Assembly (NCBI GenBank): GCA_963740055.1
Contig: CAVUCL010000001.1
Coordinates: 434,001-498,000, forward strand
Direction of reading: 5' to 3'
DNA: 64,000 bases
DNA from: WHSW01 sp963740055
GTDB taxonomy: Bacteria > Actinomycetota > Thermoleophilia > Solirubrobacterales > 70-9
Below the pieces are notes generated by a model. The model had not been told where the DNA came from. It made no database searches and saw only the letters and a list, made by a program, of their open reading frames with translations. Shown here piece after piece: positions 32,625-41,386 of the stretch. How positions within the stretch are numbered: the first letter of the stretch is position 1; each line of letters begins with the position of its first letter. Both the position numbers and the translations under genes were made by a program.

Positions 32625-33947
32625 ATGAGCAGCGTCCTGCTGCTCTTCCTCGTCTTCCTGCTCGTGCTGGTGAACGGCTTCTTCGTCGCCGCCGAGTTCG
32701 CGATCGTGCGCTCGCGCCGCTCGCGGATCGAGCAGCTCGCCAACGAGGGCGACAAGCGCGCCGCGCGCGCCCTCGACCAGATGGACCACATCGACGAGTA
32801 CGTGGCCACCTCGCAGGTCGGGATCACGCTCGCCTCGATCGGCATCGGGTTCCTCGGCGAGCCGGCGATCGCGAGCCTGATCGAGCCCGTTGTCGAGGGC
32901 GTCGTCGGCGAGGCGGTCGCCTACGGGATCTCGTTCGCGTTCGCCTACTTCGTCGTGACCTTGCTGCACGTGATCCTCGGCGAGCAGGCGCCGAAGCAGC
33001 TCGGGATCGTTCGCGCCGAGCAGATGATGCTCGCGATCGCGCGCCCGTTCTCGTTCTTTCGCCGCGCCTTCCACCCGCTGATCCTGATCACCAACCCGCC
33101 CGCGCTCTGGATCGTGCGCCGCGTCTTCCGGGTCGAGCCGACCGGTGACGAGGAGGAGACCAGCCCCGAGGAGCTGCGGCTGTTGATCTCGCGGTCGGCG
33201 CGGTCGGCGCACCTCGACCCCGGCGAGGCGGTGATGCTCGGCGGCGTCTTTCACCTGCACGAGCAGGAGGCGCGCGAGGTGATGACGCCGATCCCGGCCG
33301 TGGTCACCGTGAACGCCGATGAGACGGTTGAGGACGCGCTCCGCCGCTGCGTCAGCTCAGGTCACACGCGACTCGTCGTCGTCGAGCACGACAACCTCGA
33401 CAAGGTGCGCGGGATCGTCCACAACAACAGCCTCGTTCGCCTCTACATGAACGCGGGCGGCGACGCCTCGCTCGAGCCGGCGATCCGGCAGGTCCCAGTG
33501 TTTCCGGAGACGAAGCCGCTCGACGACCTGCTGGCCGAGCTTCAGCGTCAGCGCAGCTCGATCGCGGTCGTCTCGGACGAGTACGGCCGCACGGTCGGGA
33601 TCGCGACCGTCGAGGACATCCTCGAGGAGGTCGTCGGCGAGATCGAGGACGAGACCGACCCGCGCTCGGTCGAGCTTCGCCGGCTCGCCGACGGCGACTG
33701 GTACGTGCGCGGCCACGTCCCGCTCGGTGACCTCGAGGACGCCGGGATCGAGCTCCCGGTCTCCTCCGACGCCTTCAACTCGATCGGCGGCTACGTGTTC
33801 TCCGAGCTCGGCCGGTTGCCGAAGCGCGGCGACAAGATCCGCGCCAACGGCTACGAGCTACGGGTCGAGTCGGTGCGCGAGAACCGGATCGTCGCCGTTC
33901 GCATCCATCCGGTCACCGCCGAACACCGGATTGCAGCCCCCGATTAA
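32625..33947 (+). CDS. CNNM/CorC (HlyC) family membrane protein with CBS pair
   Basis: 440 residues. The N-terminal CNNM domain (~200 residues, NGFFVAAEFAIVRSRRSRIEQL, TSQVGITLASIGIGFLGEPA, HVILGEQAPKQLGI) has about four hydrophobic segments. Two CBS domains follow (VMTPIPAVVTVNADETVEDAL, TRLVVVEHDNLDKVRGIV, SIAVVSDEYGRTVGIATVEDILEEVVGEI), then the CorC_HlyC C-terminal domain (DGDWYVRGHVPLGDL). Members transport or regulate Mg/Co ions; direction is debated. Leadered gene with AGGGG eleven bases before the ATG. Confidence 0.92.
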   Translation: MSSVLLLFLVFLLVLVNGFFVAAEFAIVRSRRSRIEQLANEGDKRAARALDQMDHIDEYVATSQVGITLASIGIGFLGEPAIASLIEPVVEGVVGEAVAYGISFAFAYFVVTLLHVILGEQAPKQLGIVRAEQMMLAIARPFSFFRRAFHPLILITNPPALWIVRRVFRVEPTGDEEETSPEELRLLISRSARSAHLDPGEAVMLGGVFHLHEQEAREVMTPIPAVVTVNADETVEDALRRCVSSGHTRLVVVEHDNLDKVRGIVHNNSLVRLYMNAGGDASLEPAIRQVPVFPETKPLDDLLAELQRQRSSIAVVSDEYGRTVGIATVEDILEEVVGEIEDETDPRSVELRRLADGDWYVRGHVPLGDLEDAGIELPVSSDAFNSIGGYVFSELGRLPKRGDKIRANGYELRVESVRENRIVAVRIHPVTAEHRIAAPD

Positions 33948-34037
33948 GGGGCGGGGCGTGCGGGGTGGGGCCGCTACGTGCGTGTTTCGGGTCGGGCGGG
34001 TTACGTCCGTGGGGAGGCTTAGCGTTTTCGGGGTCTG

Positions 34038-34331
34038 ATGTGGCTCGTGCGACTTACCGACAAGCAGCGCGAGGTCCTGAGGGCGATGCTTCGCTCGGAG
34101 GAGCATCTCGGGCCGGCGCTTCGGGGTGCGCTCGAGGCGCTCGAGCTCGCGCGCTGGGACGAGCTTCCCGACGCGCAGCTGCCCTGGGGCAGCGTTGCCG
34201 ACGAGGCGCGGCGCCAGGGTGTCTCCGAGGCCGAGGTCGTCTGGGACATCTGCGGGCGCCATCCCGAGCCCGCGGCTCCGCGGCGCGCGCGGGCCGGCGA
34301 CGGCGACGCGCCGGCGCGGCGCGCGGCCTGA
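34038..34331 (+). CDS. Small hypothetical protein
   Basis: 97 residues, not recognised. The N-terminus MWLVRLTDKQREVLRAMLRSEEHLG looks like a helix of a sigma-4 or winged-helix type fold (LTDKQREVL), followed by WDELPDAQLPWGSVADEARRQGVSEAEVVWDI and a low-complexity Arg/Ala/Pro tail. It lies between the CNNM gene and a convergent 3-hydroxyacyl-CoA dehydrogenase gene, one base from the latter's stop. Third-position GC supports coding; no Shine-Dalgarno is seen. Confidence 0.5.
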   Translation: MWLVRLTDKQREVLRAMLRSEEHLGPALRGALEALELARWDELPDAQLPWGSVADEARRQGVSEAEVVWDICGRHPEPAAPRRARAGDGDAPARRAA

Positions 34332-34332
34332 G

Positions 34333-35163
34333 TCAGCTCTCGTAGGTGTAGAAGCCGGCGCCGGTCTTGCGGCCGAGCTTCCCGGCCGCGACCAGCTCGT
34401 GGATCCGCTTCGGGACCTCGTCGCTCTCGCGCCCCGAGTCCGCGTGCAACGAGGCGCCGATCGCCGCGGCGACGTCGAGGCCGACGAAGTCGAGCAGCTT
34501 CAGCGGCCCCATCGGGTGCCCCGCTCCGAGCCGCATGCAGGCGTCGACGTCGCCGGGCTCCATCCCGGTCGCCTCGACCATCCGCACCGCCTCGAACAGG
34601 AGCGGGAACAGGAGCCGGTTGACGACGAAGCCGGCCTGGTCGGGGACCTCGACCGCGGTCTTGCCGAGCGCCTCGCACCAGGCGTGCGCGCGCTCGCGCA
34701 GCCCGTCGTGTGCGTCGTCGGGGATGCAGAGCTCGACCAGCTCCATCTTCGGGACCGGGTTGAACACGTGAAGGCCGAAGAAGCGTCGTCCCGTGCCGCT
34801 GCGGTCGCGCAGGTCGTCGAGCAGCAGCGAGGACGTGGTCGAGGCGAGGTCGGCCTGCGGGCAGGCAGCGGCGAGCGCGCTCAGCAGCTCCACCTTCGCC
34901 TCGGCGTCCTCGATGATCGCCTCGACCACGAGGTCGCAATCGGCGAGGTCGCCGGCGGCGGTGGTCACCCTGATCCGATCCGGCGCCGCCTCCTCGAGCT
35001 TGCGCGCCGCCGCCTGAGCCGACTCCTCCGCCCGCCATGCGGCGGCGTCGCTGCGGGCCAGCAGCGCGACCTCGCCGACCCGGCTCGCGCAGGCCGCGAG
35101 CCCGCAGGCGATCGTGCCGGAGCCGGCGATCGCCGGCCGCTCGTATGGATCGGAAGCGCCCAT
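34333..35163 (-). CDS. 3-hydroxyacyl-CoA (3-hydroxybutyryl-CoA) dehydrogenase
   Basis: 276 residues. NAD-binding start PAIAGSGTIACGLAA, catalytic region LHVFNPVPKMELVE (His of the His-Glu pair), DQAGFVVNRLLFPLL, and the C-terminal GAGHPMGPLKLLDFVGLDV and GRKTGAGFYTY. It oxidises the 3-hydroxy group of acyl-CoA to a ketone in beta-oxidation or butyrate/PHB metabolism. Divergent from the sterol-desaturase-like gene, close to thiolase and acyl-CoA dehydrogenase genes, which suits a fatty-acid breakdown role. Confidence 0.92.
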   Translation of the reverse strand: MGASDPYERPAIAGSGTIACGLAACASRVGEVALLARSDAAAWRAEESAQAAARKLEEAAPDRIRVTTAAGDLADCDLVVEAIIEDAEAKVELLSALAAACPQADLASTTSSLLLDDLRDRSGTGRRFFGLHVFNPVPKMELVELCIPDDAHDGLRERAHAWCEALGKTAVEVPDQAGFVVNRLLFPLLFEAVRMVEATGMEPGDVDACMRLGAGHPMGPLKLLDFVGLDVAAAIGASLHADSGRESDEVPKRIHELVAAGKLGRKTGAGFYTYES

Positions 35164-35218
35164 CGGGCGATGCTTACTATCACGCTCGCCACGCTGCGCC
35201 GCATCCCGGCCGGAGCTG

Positions 35219-35224
35219 TAGCGT
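35219..35224 (+). promoter_or_regulatory. -10 element TAGCGT of the fatty-acid-hydroxylase-family gene
   Basis: TAGCGT ends seven bases before the GTG at 35232, without a Shine-Dalgarno; leaderless spacing. Confidence 0.5.
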
Positions 35225-35231
35225 CCGCGCC

Positions 35232-36093
35232 GTGGCCGAGGTCCTCTACTACGCGATCCCGTTCTTCGTCCTCCTTCTCGCGCTCGAGTACCTCGCCTTC
35301 CGCCACCTCGGCGACGAGCACGCGGAGATGGTCGGCTACGAGGGGCGCGACACCCGCACCAGCCTGACGATGGGGCTCGGCAACGTGACGATCAACTTCG
35401 TCTGGAAGTTCGCAGTCCTCGCCGCCTACATCGCCGTCTACGAGCTCACCCCGCTGCGCCTCGACCCCGGCGACTGGTGGGTGTGGGTGGCGCTGTTCTT
35501 CGCCGACGACTTCTCCTACTACTGGTTTCACCGGATCTCGCACGAGAGCCGCTTCTTCTGGGCGAGCCACGTCGTCCACCACTCGAGCCGCCACTACAAC
35601 CTCTCGACCGCGCTGCGCCAGACCTGGGTCCCGATGACCTACTTCCCGTTCTGGATCTGGATGCCCGCGGTCGGGTTCGAGCCGTGGATGGTCCTGCTCG
35701 CCCAGAGCTGGTCGCTGATCTATCAGTTCTGGATCCACACCGAGCGCATCCGCAGGCTGCCGCGCCCGCTCGAGGCGGTGCTCAACACGCCCTCCCACCA
35801 CCGCGTCCACCACGGCATCAACGAGCAGTACCTGGACCGCAACTACGGCGGCATCCTGATCATCTGGGACCGCCTCTTCGGCACCTACGAGCCCGAGGGC
35901 GAGCGGGTCCGCTACGGGCTCACGACCCAGCTGCGCACCTTCCGCCCGGTCCGGGTCGCGTTCCACGAGTACATCGCGATGTGGCACGACATCAAGCGCG
36001 CGCCCCGCGTGGCGCGACAAGCTCGGCGTCGCCTTCCGCGGCCCCGGGTGGACCCCCGAGGGGGTCACCGAATCGGAGGCGACGCGCGGCTGA
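35232..36093 (+). CDS. Fatty-acid hydroxylase / sterol-desaturase superfamily membrane protein, frame-disrupted at 3' end
   Basis: About 286 residues from GTG 35232. The membrane di-iron His motifs are complete: FHRISHE, HVVHHSSRHYN and SHHRVHHGIN, plus a conserved DRNYGGILIIWDRLFGTY. An apparent extra base near 36008-36010 (CCCGCGTGG) shifts the tail; the other frame reads WRDKLGVAFRGPGWTPEG and stops at TGA 36093, as in homologues. Substrate may be a lipid or carotenoid chain; not determinable here. It precedes the thiolase gene, whose operator-like palindrome starts three bases after the stop. Confidence 0.82.
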
Positions 36094-36095
36094 CT

Positions 36096-36111
36096 GACCG
36101 ATCAGTCGGTC
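36096..36111. promoter_or_regulatory. Palindromic operator GACCGA-tcag-TCGGTC upstream of thiolase
   Basis: A perfect 6-bp inverted repeat with four-base centre, just upstream of a -10-like TATCGT (36115-36120). It resembles TetR-family operators of fatty-acid breakdown genes and has the same GAC(C/T)G core as the operator at 41471. A repressor bound here would block the -35 region. Confidence 0.6.
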
Positions 36112-36157
36112 GAGTATCGTCTCCGGCGAACGACTTTTCCTTCGAGGAGGACTGAAG

Positions 36158-37345
36158 ATGGCGAGCAACGGCGCTCAGAGGTTCGGCGGTCGCGAGGTCG
36201 TGATCGTCGAGGCGGTCCGGACCCCGGTCGGCCGCGGTCACGCGGAGAAGGGCTACTACAAGGACCTGCACGCCTCGAACCTGCTCGCGAGGACGTACTC
36301 GGAGCTGATCGACCGCACCGGGATCGACGCCGCCGAGGTCGACGACGTCGTCGCCGGCTGCGTGCAGCAGTTCGGCGAGCAGTCGATCAACATCGGCCGC
36401 AACGCCTGGCTCGAGGCCGGGCTGCCGATCGAGACCCCCGCGACCACCGTCGACCGCCAGTGCGGCTCGGCCCAGCAGGCGGTCAACTTCGCCGCCGCGC
36501 TGATCGCGTCCGGGGTCCACGACGTCGTCATCGGCGGCGGGGTCGAGCACATGGGCCACATCTCGTTCGCGGACGCGATCGAGGTCCAGAAGGAGCACGG
36601 CTTCGCCTTCTCGCCGGAGCTGCTCGAGCGCTACAACCTCGTCCCGCAGGGGATCTCCGCGGAGATGATCGCCGACAAGTGGGAGATCCCGCGCTCGGAG
36701 CTCGACGAGATCGGCGTGCGCTCGCATCAGCGAGCGGCGAAGGCGACCGAGGAGGGCCGCTTCGAGCGCGAGATCGTGCCGATGCAGGTCAACGGCGACA
36801 CCTACACGACCGACCAGGGGATCCGCCCGGACTCGAACCTGGAAACGCTCTCGCAGCTGAAGCCGGCGTTCAAGGAGGACGGCAAGGTCACCGCCGGCAA
36901 CTCCTCGCAGGTCTCCGACGGCGCCGCCGCGATCCTGCTGATGGCGCGCGAGAAGGCCGAGGCGCTCGGGCTCACGCCGCGGGCGCGGATCGTCGACCAG
37001 ACCACGGTCGGCGTCGACCCGGTGATCATGCTCACCGGCCCGATCCCGGCGACGCGCAAGATCCTCGAACGCAACCAGATGACGATCGCCGACATCGACC
37101 TGTTCGAGGTCAACGAGGCGTTCGCCTCGGTGCTCGCCGCCTGGCGTCGCGAGCTCGAGCCGGACTTCGATCGCGTCAACGTCAACGGCGGCGCGATCGC
37201 GATCGGCCACCCGCTCGGCTCGACCGGGGCGCGGTTGATCACGACCCTGCTTCACGAGATGGAGCGCGACGACAAGCAGACGGGCCTGGTGACGATGTGC
37301 TGCGGCGGCGGGCTCGGCACGGGCACTCTGATCGAGCGGGTCTAG
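36158..37345 (+). CDS. Acetyl-CoA acyltransferase (thiolase)
   Basis: 395 residues, GAGGAGG nine bases before ATG. Thiolase landmarks: nucleophilic Cys102 in DRQCGSAQQA, GGGVEHMGHI, NVNGGAIAIGHPLGSTGAR (catalytic His) and CCGGGLGTGTL (second Cys). Cleaves 3-ketoacyl-CoA with CoA in beta-oxidation, or condenses acetyl-CoA. Its own promoter carries a TetR-like palindrome at 36096. Confidence 0.95.
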   Translation: MASNGAQRFGGREVVIVEAVRTPVGRGHAEKGYYKDLHASNLLARTYSELIDRTGIDAAEVDDVVAGCVQQFGEQSINIGRNAWLEAGLPIETPATTVDRQCGSAQQAVNFAAALIASGVHDVVIGGGVEHMGHISFADAIEVQKEHGFAFSPELLERYNLVPQGISAEMIADKWEIPRSELDEIGVRSHQRAAKATEEGRFEREIVPMQVNGDTYTTDQGIRPDSNLETLSQLKPAFKEDGKVTAGNSSQVSDGAAAILLMAREKAEALGLTPRARIVDQTTVGVDPVIMLTGPIPATRKILERNQMTIADIDLFEVNEAFASVLAAWRRELEPDFDRVNVNGGAIAIGHPLGSTGARLITTLLHEMERDDKQTGLVTMCCGGGLGTGTLIERV

Positions 37346-37800
37346 CGGCCGCGCTGGCCGCGCTCGCAATCGCGGGCGCCGGTTGTGGAGGCGACGACGA
37401 GGAACAGGCCGACGTATTCCCGGCCGGCGTCGCGCAGCCGCAGTCGAAGGTCGACTTCCTGCGCGAGGCGGACCGGATCTGCTTCTCCAGCGACGCGCGG
37501 ATCGAGGCCGCGGCCGACGAGCTCGTCGCCGGCGGCGGCGAGCCGCCGCCGGGGGAGGTGCGTCGGCTCGCGCTCGGGATCGTCGTCCCGTCGCTCGAGG
37601 CCGAGGTGCGGGCGATCGGCGCGCTCGGCGCGCCCGCGGGCGACGAGGACGAGGTCGATCAGATCCTCGCCGCGACCGAGCGCGGGATCGCGCAGATCGA
37701 GGCCGACCCCGAGCGGCTGATCGACGGTCCGCCGTCGGGATTGGTGCAGGCGGGCCGGCTCGCTCGCGCGTACGGCTCCGAACAGTGCGGCGTACGCTGA
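37297..37800 (+). CDS. Small lipoprotein of unknown function
   Basis: 167 residues from GTG 37297, which lies inside the 3' end of the thiolase gene (49-base overlap). This start gives a good lipoprotein signal: basic VLRRRARHGHSDR, hydrophobic AGLAAALAALAIAGAG, then Cys followed by GGDDEEQ. No standard start codon exists in this frame after the thiolase stop, so either this start or an indel near 37345 must apply. The mature part is acidic and helical (FLREADRICFSSDARIEAAADEL) with one late Cys (EQCGVR). Not recognised. Confidence 0.6.
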   Translation: MLRRRARHGHSDRAGLAAALAALAIAGAGCGGDDEEQADVFPAGVAQPQSKVDFLREADRICFSSDARIEAAADELVAGGGEPPPGEVRRLALGIVVPSLEAEVRAIGALGAPAGDEDEVDQILAATERGIAQIEADPERLIDGPPSGLVQAGRLARAYGSEQCGVR

Positions 37801-37802
37801 CA

Positions 37803-37808
37803 TAGGCT
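37803..37808 (+). promoter_or_regulatory. -10-like TAGGCT before the LLM gene
   Basis: TAGGCT ends 12 bases before the ATG at 37821; would give a leader of only about five bases. Confidence 0.35.
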
Positions 37809-37820
37809 CTGCGGCCAGCG

Positions 37821-38858
37821 ATGAGCCGGCCCGACGCCCTCCAGCGCCTCCAGATCGCCGGGCTCGGCGACTCCACCGCCGACCTCGCCAAGCAGGCGCG
37901 GGACGCCGATGCCGCCGGGATCGACGGCGTCTGGGCGGTCGAGCTCTTTCGCAGCTCGCTGACCCAGGCGATGTGGCTCGCCGCCGCGACCGAGCGGATC
38001 GGGGTCGGGACGGGAATCGCTTGGGCCTTCACCCGCAGTCCGATGATCCTCGCGCTCTCGGCGCTCGACATCGACGAGGCATCCGGTGGGCGCTTCCGAC
38101 TTGGGCTCGGTGCCGGGGTTAAGCGCCTGAACGAGACCTGGCACGGGACCGAGTACGGGCGCCCGGCGCCGCATCTGCGCGAGACGGTCGAGGCGGTGCG
38201 CCTGATCGTCGAGAAGTGCGACAGCGGCGAGCCGATCCGCTACCAGGGCAACTACCACGACATCGACATCAAGGGCTGGGTGCGACCGCACCCGAAGGTT
38301 CGCGAGTCGATCCCGATCTACACCGCCGCCGTCCAGGAGGGGATGGCGCGCGTCGCCGGCGACGTCGCCGACGGGGTGATCGGCCACCCGATGTGCTCGA
38401 TGCGCTGGCTCGACGAGGTCGTGGTCGCCAACTTCGAGGTCGGCCTCGAGCGCTCAGGGCGCGAGCGCTCGAGCTTCGACTTCCTGCCCACCGTCTGTTG
38501 CGCGATCGACGACGACGAGGCGGCGGCGATCGACGCCGCTCGGCGCACCGTGGCCTTCTACTCGACCGTCCGCACCTACGCACCGCTGTGGGAGATGCAC
38601 GGCTTCGGCGACGCGGCGGTGGCGGTGGGCGAGGCCTTTCGCTCCGGCGACTTCGCCGGGATGGCGGCGCACGTGCCCGACGAGATGGTCGACACCTACG
38701 CCGCCGCCGGCCCGCTCGACAAGGTCCGCGAGCGAGTCGAGGCGGTCGGCGAGCGCGCCGACGGGATCTGGCTCATGCCGCCCACGTACTTCCTCGCTCC
38801 AGAGCAGATCGGGGAGTACCAGCGGCGGATCGTCGAGGCCTTCGCGCCCGGCGCGTAA
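37821..38858 (+). CDS. LLM-class F420/flavin-dependent oxidoreductase
   Basis: 345 residues. Bacterial luciferase-like TIM barrel: DADAAGIDGVWAVELF, GVGTGIAWAFTRSPMILAL, SGGRFRLGLGAGVKRLNE and PIYTAAVQEGMARVAGDVADGVIGHP. The F420-dependent actinobacterial branch is the closest by eye (AGIDGVW and RFRLGLG), but FMN cannot be ruled out. Located after fatty-acid oxidation genes; substrate unknown. Confidence 0.85.
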   Translation: MSRPDALQRLQIAGLGDSTADLAKQARDADAAGIDGVWAVELFRSSLTQAMWLAAATERIGVGTGIAWAFTRSPMILALSALDIDEASGGRFRLGLGAGVKRLNETWHGTEYGRPAPHLRETVEAVRLIVEKCDSGEPIRYQGNYHDIDIKGWVRPHPKVRESIPIYTAAVQEGMARVAGDVADGVIGHPMCSMRWLDEVVVANFEVGLERSGRERSSFDFLPTVCCAIDDDEAAAIDAARRTVAFYSTVRTYAPLWEMHGFGDAAVAVGEAFRSGDFAGMAAHVPDEMVDTYAAAGPLDKVRERVEAVGERADGIWLMPPTYFLAPEQIGEYQRRIVEAFAPGA

Positions 38859-38881
38859 CGAACCGCGCTCGGCGCCGACTG

Positions 38882-39040
38882 ATGCGGCGTGGGGGATCTC
38901 GTTCGAGAACCGCGATCGGCCAGGACCTCGGCCTGCTCGACGCGGCGACCTCGGCCGGCTTCATCGCCGCCGGGCTGCTCACCGTGCTCGCCTTCCCGCT
39001 GATCGCCCTCGGCCTGCTCGGCGGGCGCGACGCGCGCTAG
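38882..39040 (+). CDS. Small single-span membrane ORF
   Basis: 52 residues: basic N-terminus (MRRGGSRSRTAIG), then DLGLLDAATSAGFIAAGLLTVLAFPLIALGLLGG read as one long hydrophobic helix with short loops, ending GRDAR. No Shine-Dalgarno. It shares its last four bases with the convergent methyltransferase gene. Codon bias agrees with coding, but length makes this tentative. Confidence 0.4.
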   Translation: MRRGGSRSRTAIGQDLGLLDAATSAGFIAAGLLTVLAFPLIALGLLGGRDAR

Positions 39041-39822
39041 GCGAGGCGCGCGCCGACGAACTGGACCAGGCCGGAGAGGCGGCGGTGGATCCCGGTGAAG
39101 CCGCGCTGCTCGAGCGCGGCGACGATCTCGTCGCCCTCGAAGATCCGCATCCCGCTGGCGCGCTCGAGCACCGGCTTCAGCGGCTTCACCGTCAGCTCGC
39201 GTCGGACCGAGGTCAGGAGCGCGATCCGCCCGCCCGGGACGAGCACGCGCCGGATCTCGTCGAGGGCGCCGAACGGGTCCGCGAACAGGTGCAGCGCGGC
39301 GAAGCAACAGGCGCCGTCGAAGCTCGAGTCGCGAAACGGGAGCCGGTTCGCGTCGCCTCGGGTGAGCACGATGTTGCCGGGGTCCTCGCGGCGCAGCTCC
39401 TGGCCGCCGCGCTCGAGCATCGTCGGCGACGCGTCGATCCCGACCGCGAGCCCCTCGGGCCCGACCGCGCGCGCGAACTGGCGGGTGAAGTTGCCCGGCC
39501 CGCAGGCGACGTCGAGCACCGTGTCGCCCTCGCCGAGGCCGAGCAGCAGGCGCGCGATCCGCGCCTCCTCGGCCATCCCCGGCCCGGTCAGGCCCTTGAC
39601 CAGCCGCCCGAGCGTCGGGCGCCAGTAGCGCTCGTAGATCGCCGGCACCAGCCGGCTCATCATCAGGTCCTGGGTGGCGCCGGTGGACTCGAGCTCGCGG
39701 TCGAGCAGATCGAGATAGCCGGACTCGTTCAGCCCGCCCTCGGCCGCGCGGGCCGTGGCCTCGTGGTCGAGCAGCGGTCGCAGGCGCTCGAGCGCCGAGG
39801 TGGCCGCGGGCGCCGCGCTCAC
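39037..39822 (-). CDS. Class I SAM-dependent methyltransferase
   Basis: 261 residues from GTG 39822. Rossmann-type SAM site VLDVACGPGNFTRQFA, acidic VGIDASPTML, TRGDANRLPFRDSSFDGACC and ALDEIRRVLVPGGRIALLT. N-terminal ~75-residue extension (ELESTGATQDLMMSRLVPAIYERYW) as in many actinobacterial type-11 methyltransferases that act on small molecules or quinone/lipid-like substrates. Third gene of an operon with a cell-wall-binding-repeat protein; GTGA overlap with the gene before. Confidence 0.85.
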   Translation of the reverse strand: MSAAPAATSALERLRPLLDHEATARAAEGGLNESGYLDLLDRELESTGATQDLMMSRLVPAIYERYWRPTLGRLVKGLTGPGMAEEARIARLLLGLGEGDTVLDVACGPGNFTRQFARAVGPEGLAVGIDASPTMLERGGQELRREDPGNIVLTRGDANRLPFRDSSFDGACCFAALHLFADPFGALDEIRRVLVPGGRIALLTSVRRELTVKPLKPVLERASGMRIFEGDEIVAALEQRGFTGIHRRLSGLVQFVGARLA

Positions 39823-40055
39823 AGCGCCGGGCCGCGTGGCTCGCCGGAGTGGTCGGCGAGCGCGGTCAGGCGCTCGATCTGGCGCTCGCCCTCGCGCCGG
39901 ACCGGGCTCTCGGGCGCGAGCCCGGCGATCAGGCGCTCGATCCGGTTGCGGATCTGAAGCGCGAAATGCGGGGTCGCGGGGCCGGCGAGCGCGCGCACGT
40001 CCTCGACCGTGATCTCGCGGCCGGATAGGCGGTCGGGTCGTTCGCTCTCGCTCAT
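39819..40055 (-). CDS. Small soluble helical protein of unknown function
   Basis: 78 residues between a cell-wall-binding-repeat gene (ATGA overlap) and a methyltransferase gene (GTGA overlap). Acidic N-terminus (SESERPDRLSGREITVEDVRAL) followed by helices (HFALQIRNRIERLIAGL, RREGERQIERLTALADHS). Overlaps on both sides make it a genuine operon member. Not recognised. Confidence 0.65.
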   Translation of the reverse strand: MSESERPDRLSGREITVEDVRALAGPATPHFALQIRNRIERLIAGLAPESPVRREGERQIERLTALADHSGEPRGPAL

Positions 40056-41386
40056 CTGTTCGGCTTGCCGCCGTCGTCTGCCTGCGGCTCGGGCTCGTCG
40101 GGCGAGGACTCGACCGTTCCCGGGCCGGGGACCAGCGTCTCGGCCCCGGAGCCGGACGTTACCGGGGCGACCTCGGCGATCTCGTCTACCTGGGCCTGGA
40201 AGCCGACCGAGATCGCCTCCGGGTCGCCGATCAGCCAGATGTGGTTGTAGAGCGCCCGGGTCGGGTCGCCCTCGTACCCGGGCTTCAGGTCGAGCAGGTA
40301 GCCGCGCAGGGCGGGCGGGATCGAGCCGCCGCGCTCGGTCAGCAGCAGCGGTCCCCAGGTCCCGCTCGCCGAGAGCGGCGCGGCGGCCGCGGCGTCGAGC
40401 GGGCGCTCGGCGGTGGCGATCACGAACCCGTGCCCGGGGTCGTTGATGTTCCAGCCGAAGCTGCCGCTCGAGTAGCGAGCGAACTCGATCGCGTTCGCGA
40501 CCGGGTCGTCGCCGGCGATCCGCTGGGCGCCGGGCGCGAGATCCTCCACCTCCTTGATCACCTTGGCGGAGATCGCGCGCTCGGGGCCGAGCGCGTAGAC
40601 GGCGACGTCCTCGTAACGCTCGAGCGCCTTACGGGTCGGCGCCGGGACGCTGTCACGGCCAACGAACAGGACCGGATCGCCCGAGCGCGCCGCCCAGGCG
40701 GCGGCGGGCATCGCGAAGGCTGGGTCGGCGGAGCTCGCGAGCACGATGTGCTCGGGCTTGCCCGCGATCCGCTCGCGCAGCCGGTCGACCTCGACCGCGA
40801 GCTCGGCGGCGCTCTCCCCCTCGAGCGCCAGCGACTCGAGGTCATCCGGCGTCGCGGCCTCGCCGACGACGAACGCCTGGCGCCCCGCGGTCTCGGCCGA
40901 GCCCTTCGGGCCGAGGGCGTCGAGGGCGCTTGCCGTCAGCTCGGGGAGCTCGCCCTCCTCGCTGAGCAGGATCGGCGCGCCGACCGGCTCCGCCACCAGC
41001 GACGCCGCGGCGACCGCGGCCGGCCAGTCGGCGGCGTCGACGACGCTGACTGCGTCCGGCCCCGGCACCCCGCCGGTCGAGGGGTGGACGGCGAGCGCCA
41101 CGGCGGCGGCGTTGGCGATCGAGTCAGCGCCGGCGATCCGGGTCGTGTTCGAGGTCGCGAACGCGGGGAAGCCGAGCTCCTCGGGCTCCTCGGGCGCCTC
41201 GATCTCGCGCACGAAAACCTCCGGCGCCGGCGCCTCGGCGGCCGGCTCCTCGTCGTCTCCGGTGGCGAGCACATAGCCGCCGACGGCCGCGGCGGCGATC
41301 GCGACCACGATCAGCGCCGAGGGCAGCTTGTGGGCGGCGATCGCGCGTCCGAGCGCGGCGAAGGGCTGGCGAATTCGCGAGAGCAT
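40052..41386 (-). CDS. Cell-wall-binding-repeat-2-like membrane-anchored protein
   Basis: 444 residues. One membrane anchor near the N-terminus (LPSALIVVAIAAAAVGGYVLA), an acidic linker, then a long extracellular region with the CW_binding_2 pattern: NTTRIAGADSIANAAAVALAV, VDAADWPAAVAAASLVAEPVGAPILLS, and later AQRIAGDDPVANAIEFARY and LDAAAAAPLSASGTWGPLLLTE. Such repeats (Firmicutes Cwp-type) attach proteins to wall polymers; here the protein is already membrane-anchored. C-terminus is acidic and Pro-rich. First gene of a three-gene operon. Confidence 0.78.
   Translation of the reverse strand: MLSRIRQPFAALGRAIAAHKLPSALIVVAIAAAAVGGYVLATGDDEEPAAEAPAPEVFVREIEAPEEPEELGFPAFATSNTTRIAGADSIANAAAVALAVHPSTGGVPGPDAVSVVDAADWPAAVAAASLVAEPVGAPILLSEEGELPELTASALDALGPKGSAETAGRQAFVVGEAATPDDLESLALEGESAAELAVEVDRLRERIAGKPEHIVLASSADPAFAMPAAAWAARSGDPVLFVGRDSVPAPTRKALERYEDVAVYALGPERAISAKVIKEVEDLAPGAQRIAGDDPVANAIEFARYSSGSFGWNINDPGHGFVIATAERPLDAAAAAPLSASGTWGPLLLTERGGSIPPALRGYLLDLKPGYEGDPTRALYNHIWLIGDPEAISVGFQAQVDEIAEVAPVTSGSGAETLVPGPGTVESSPDEPEPQADDGGKPNR

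Noticed and set aside
33948..34037. A possible small RNA or terminator in the G-rich spacer after the CNNM gene.
   Set aside because: No convincing stem with T-run or conserved motif could be found by eye.
34038..34331. Calling the 97-residue protein a sigma factor or regulator from LTDKQREVL.
   Set aside because: One short helix-like similarity is not enough; it is left as hypothetical.
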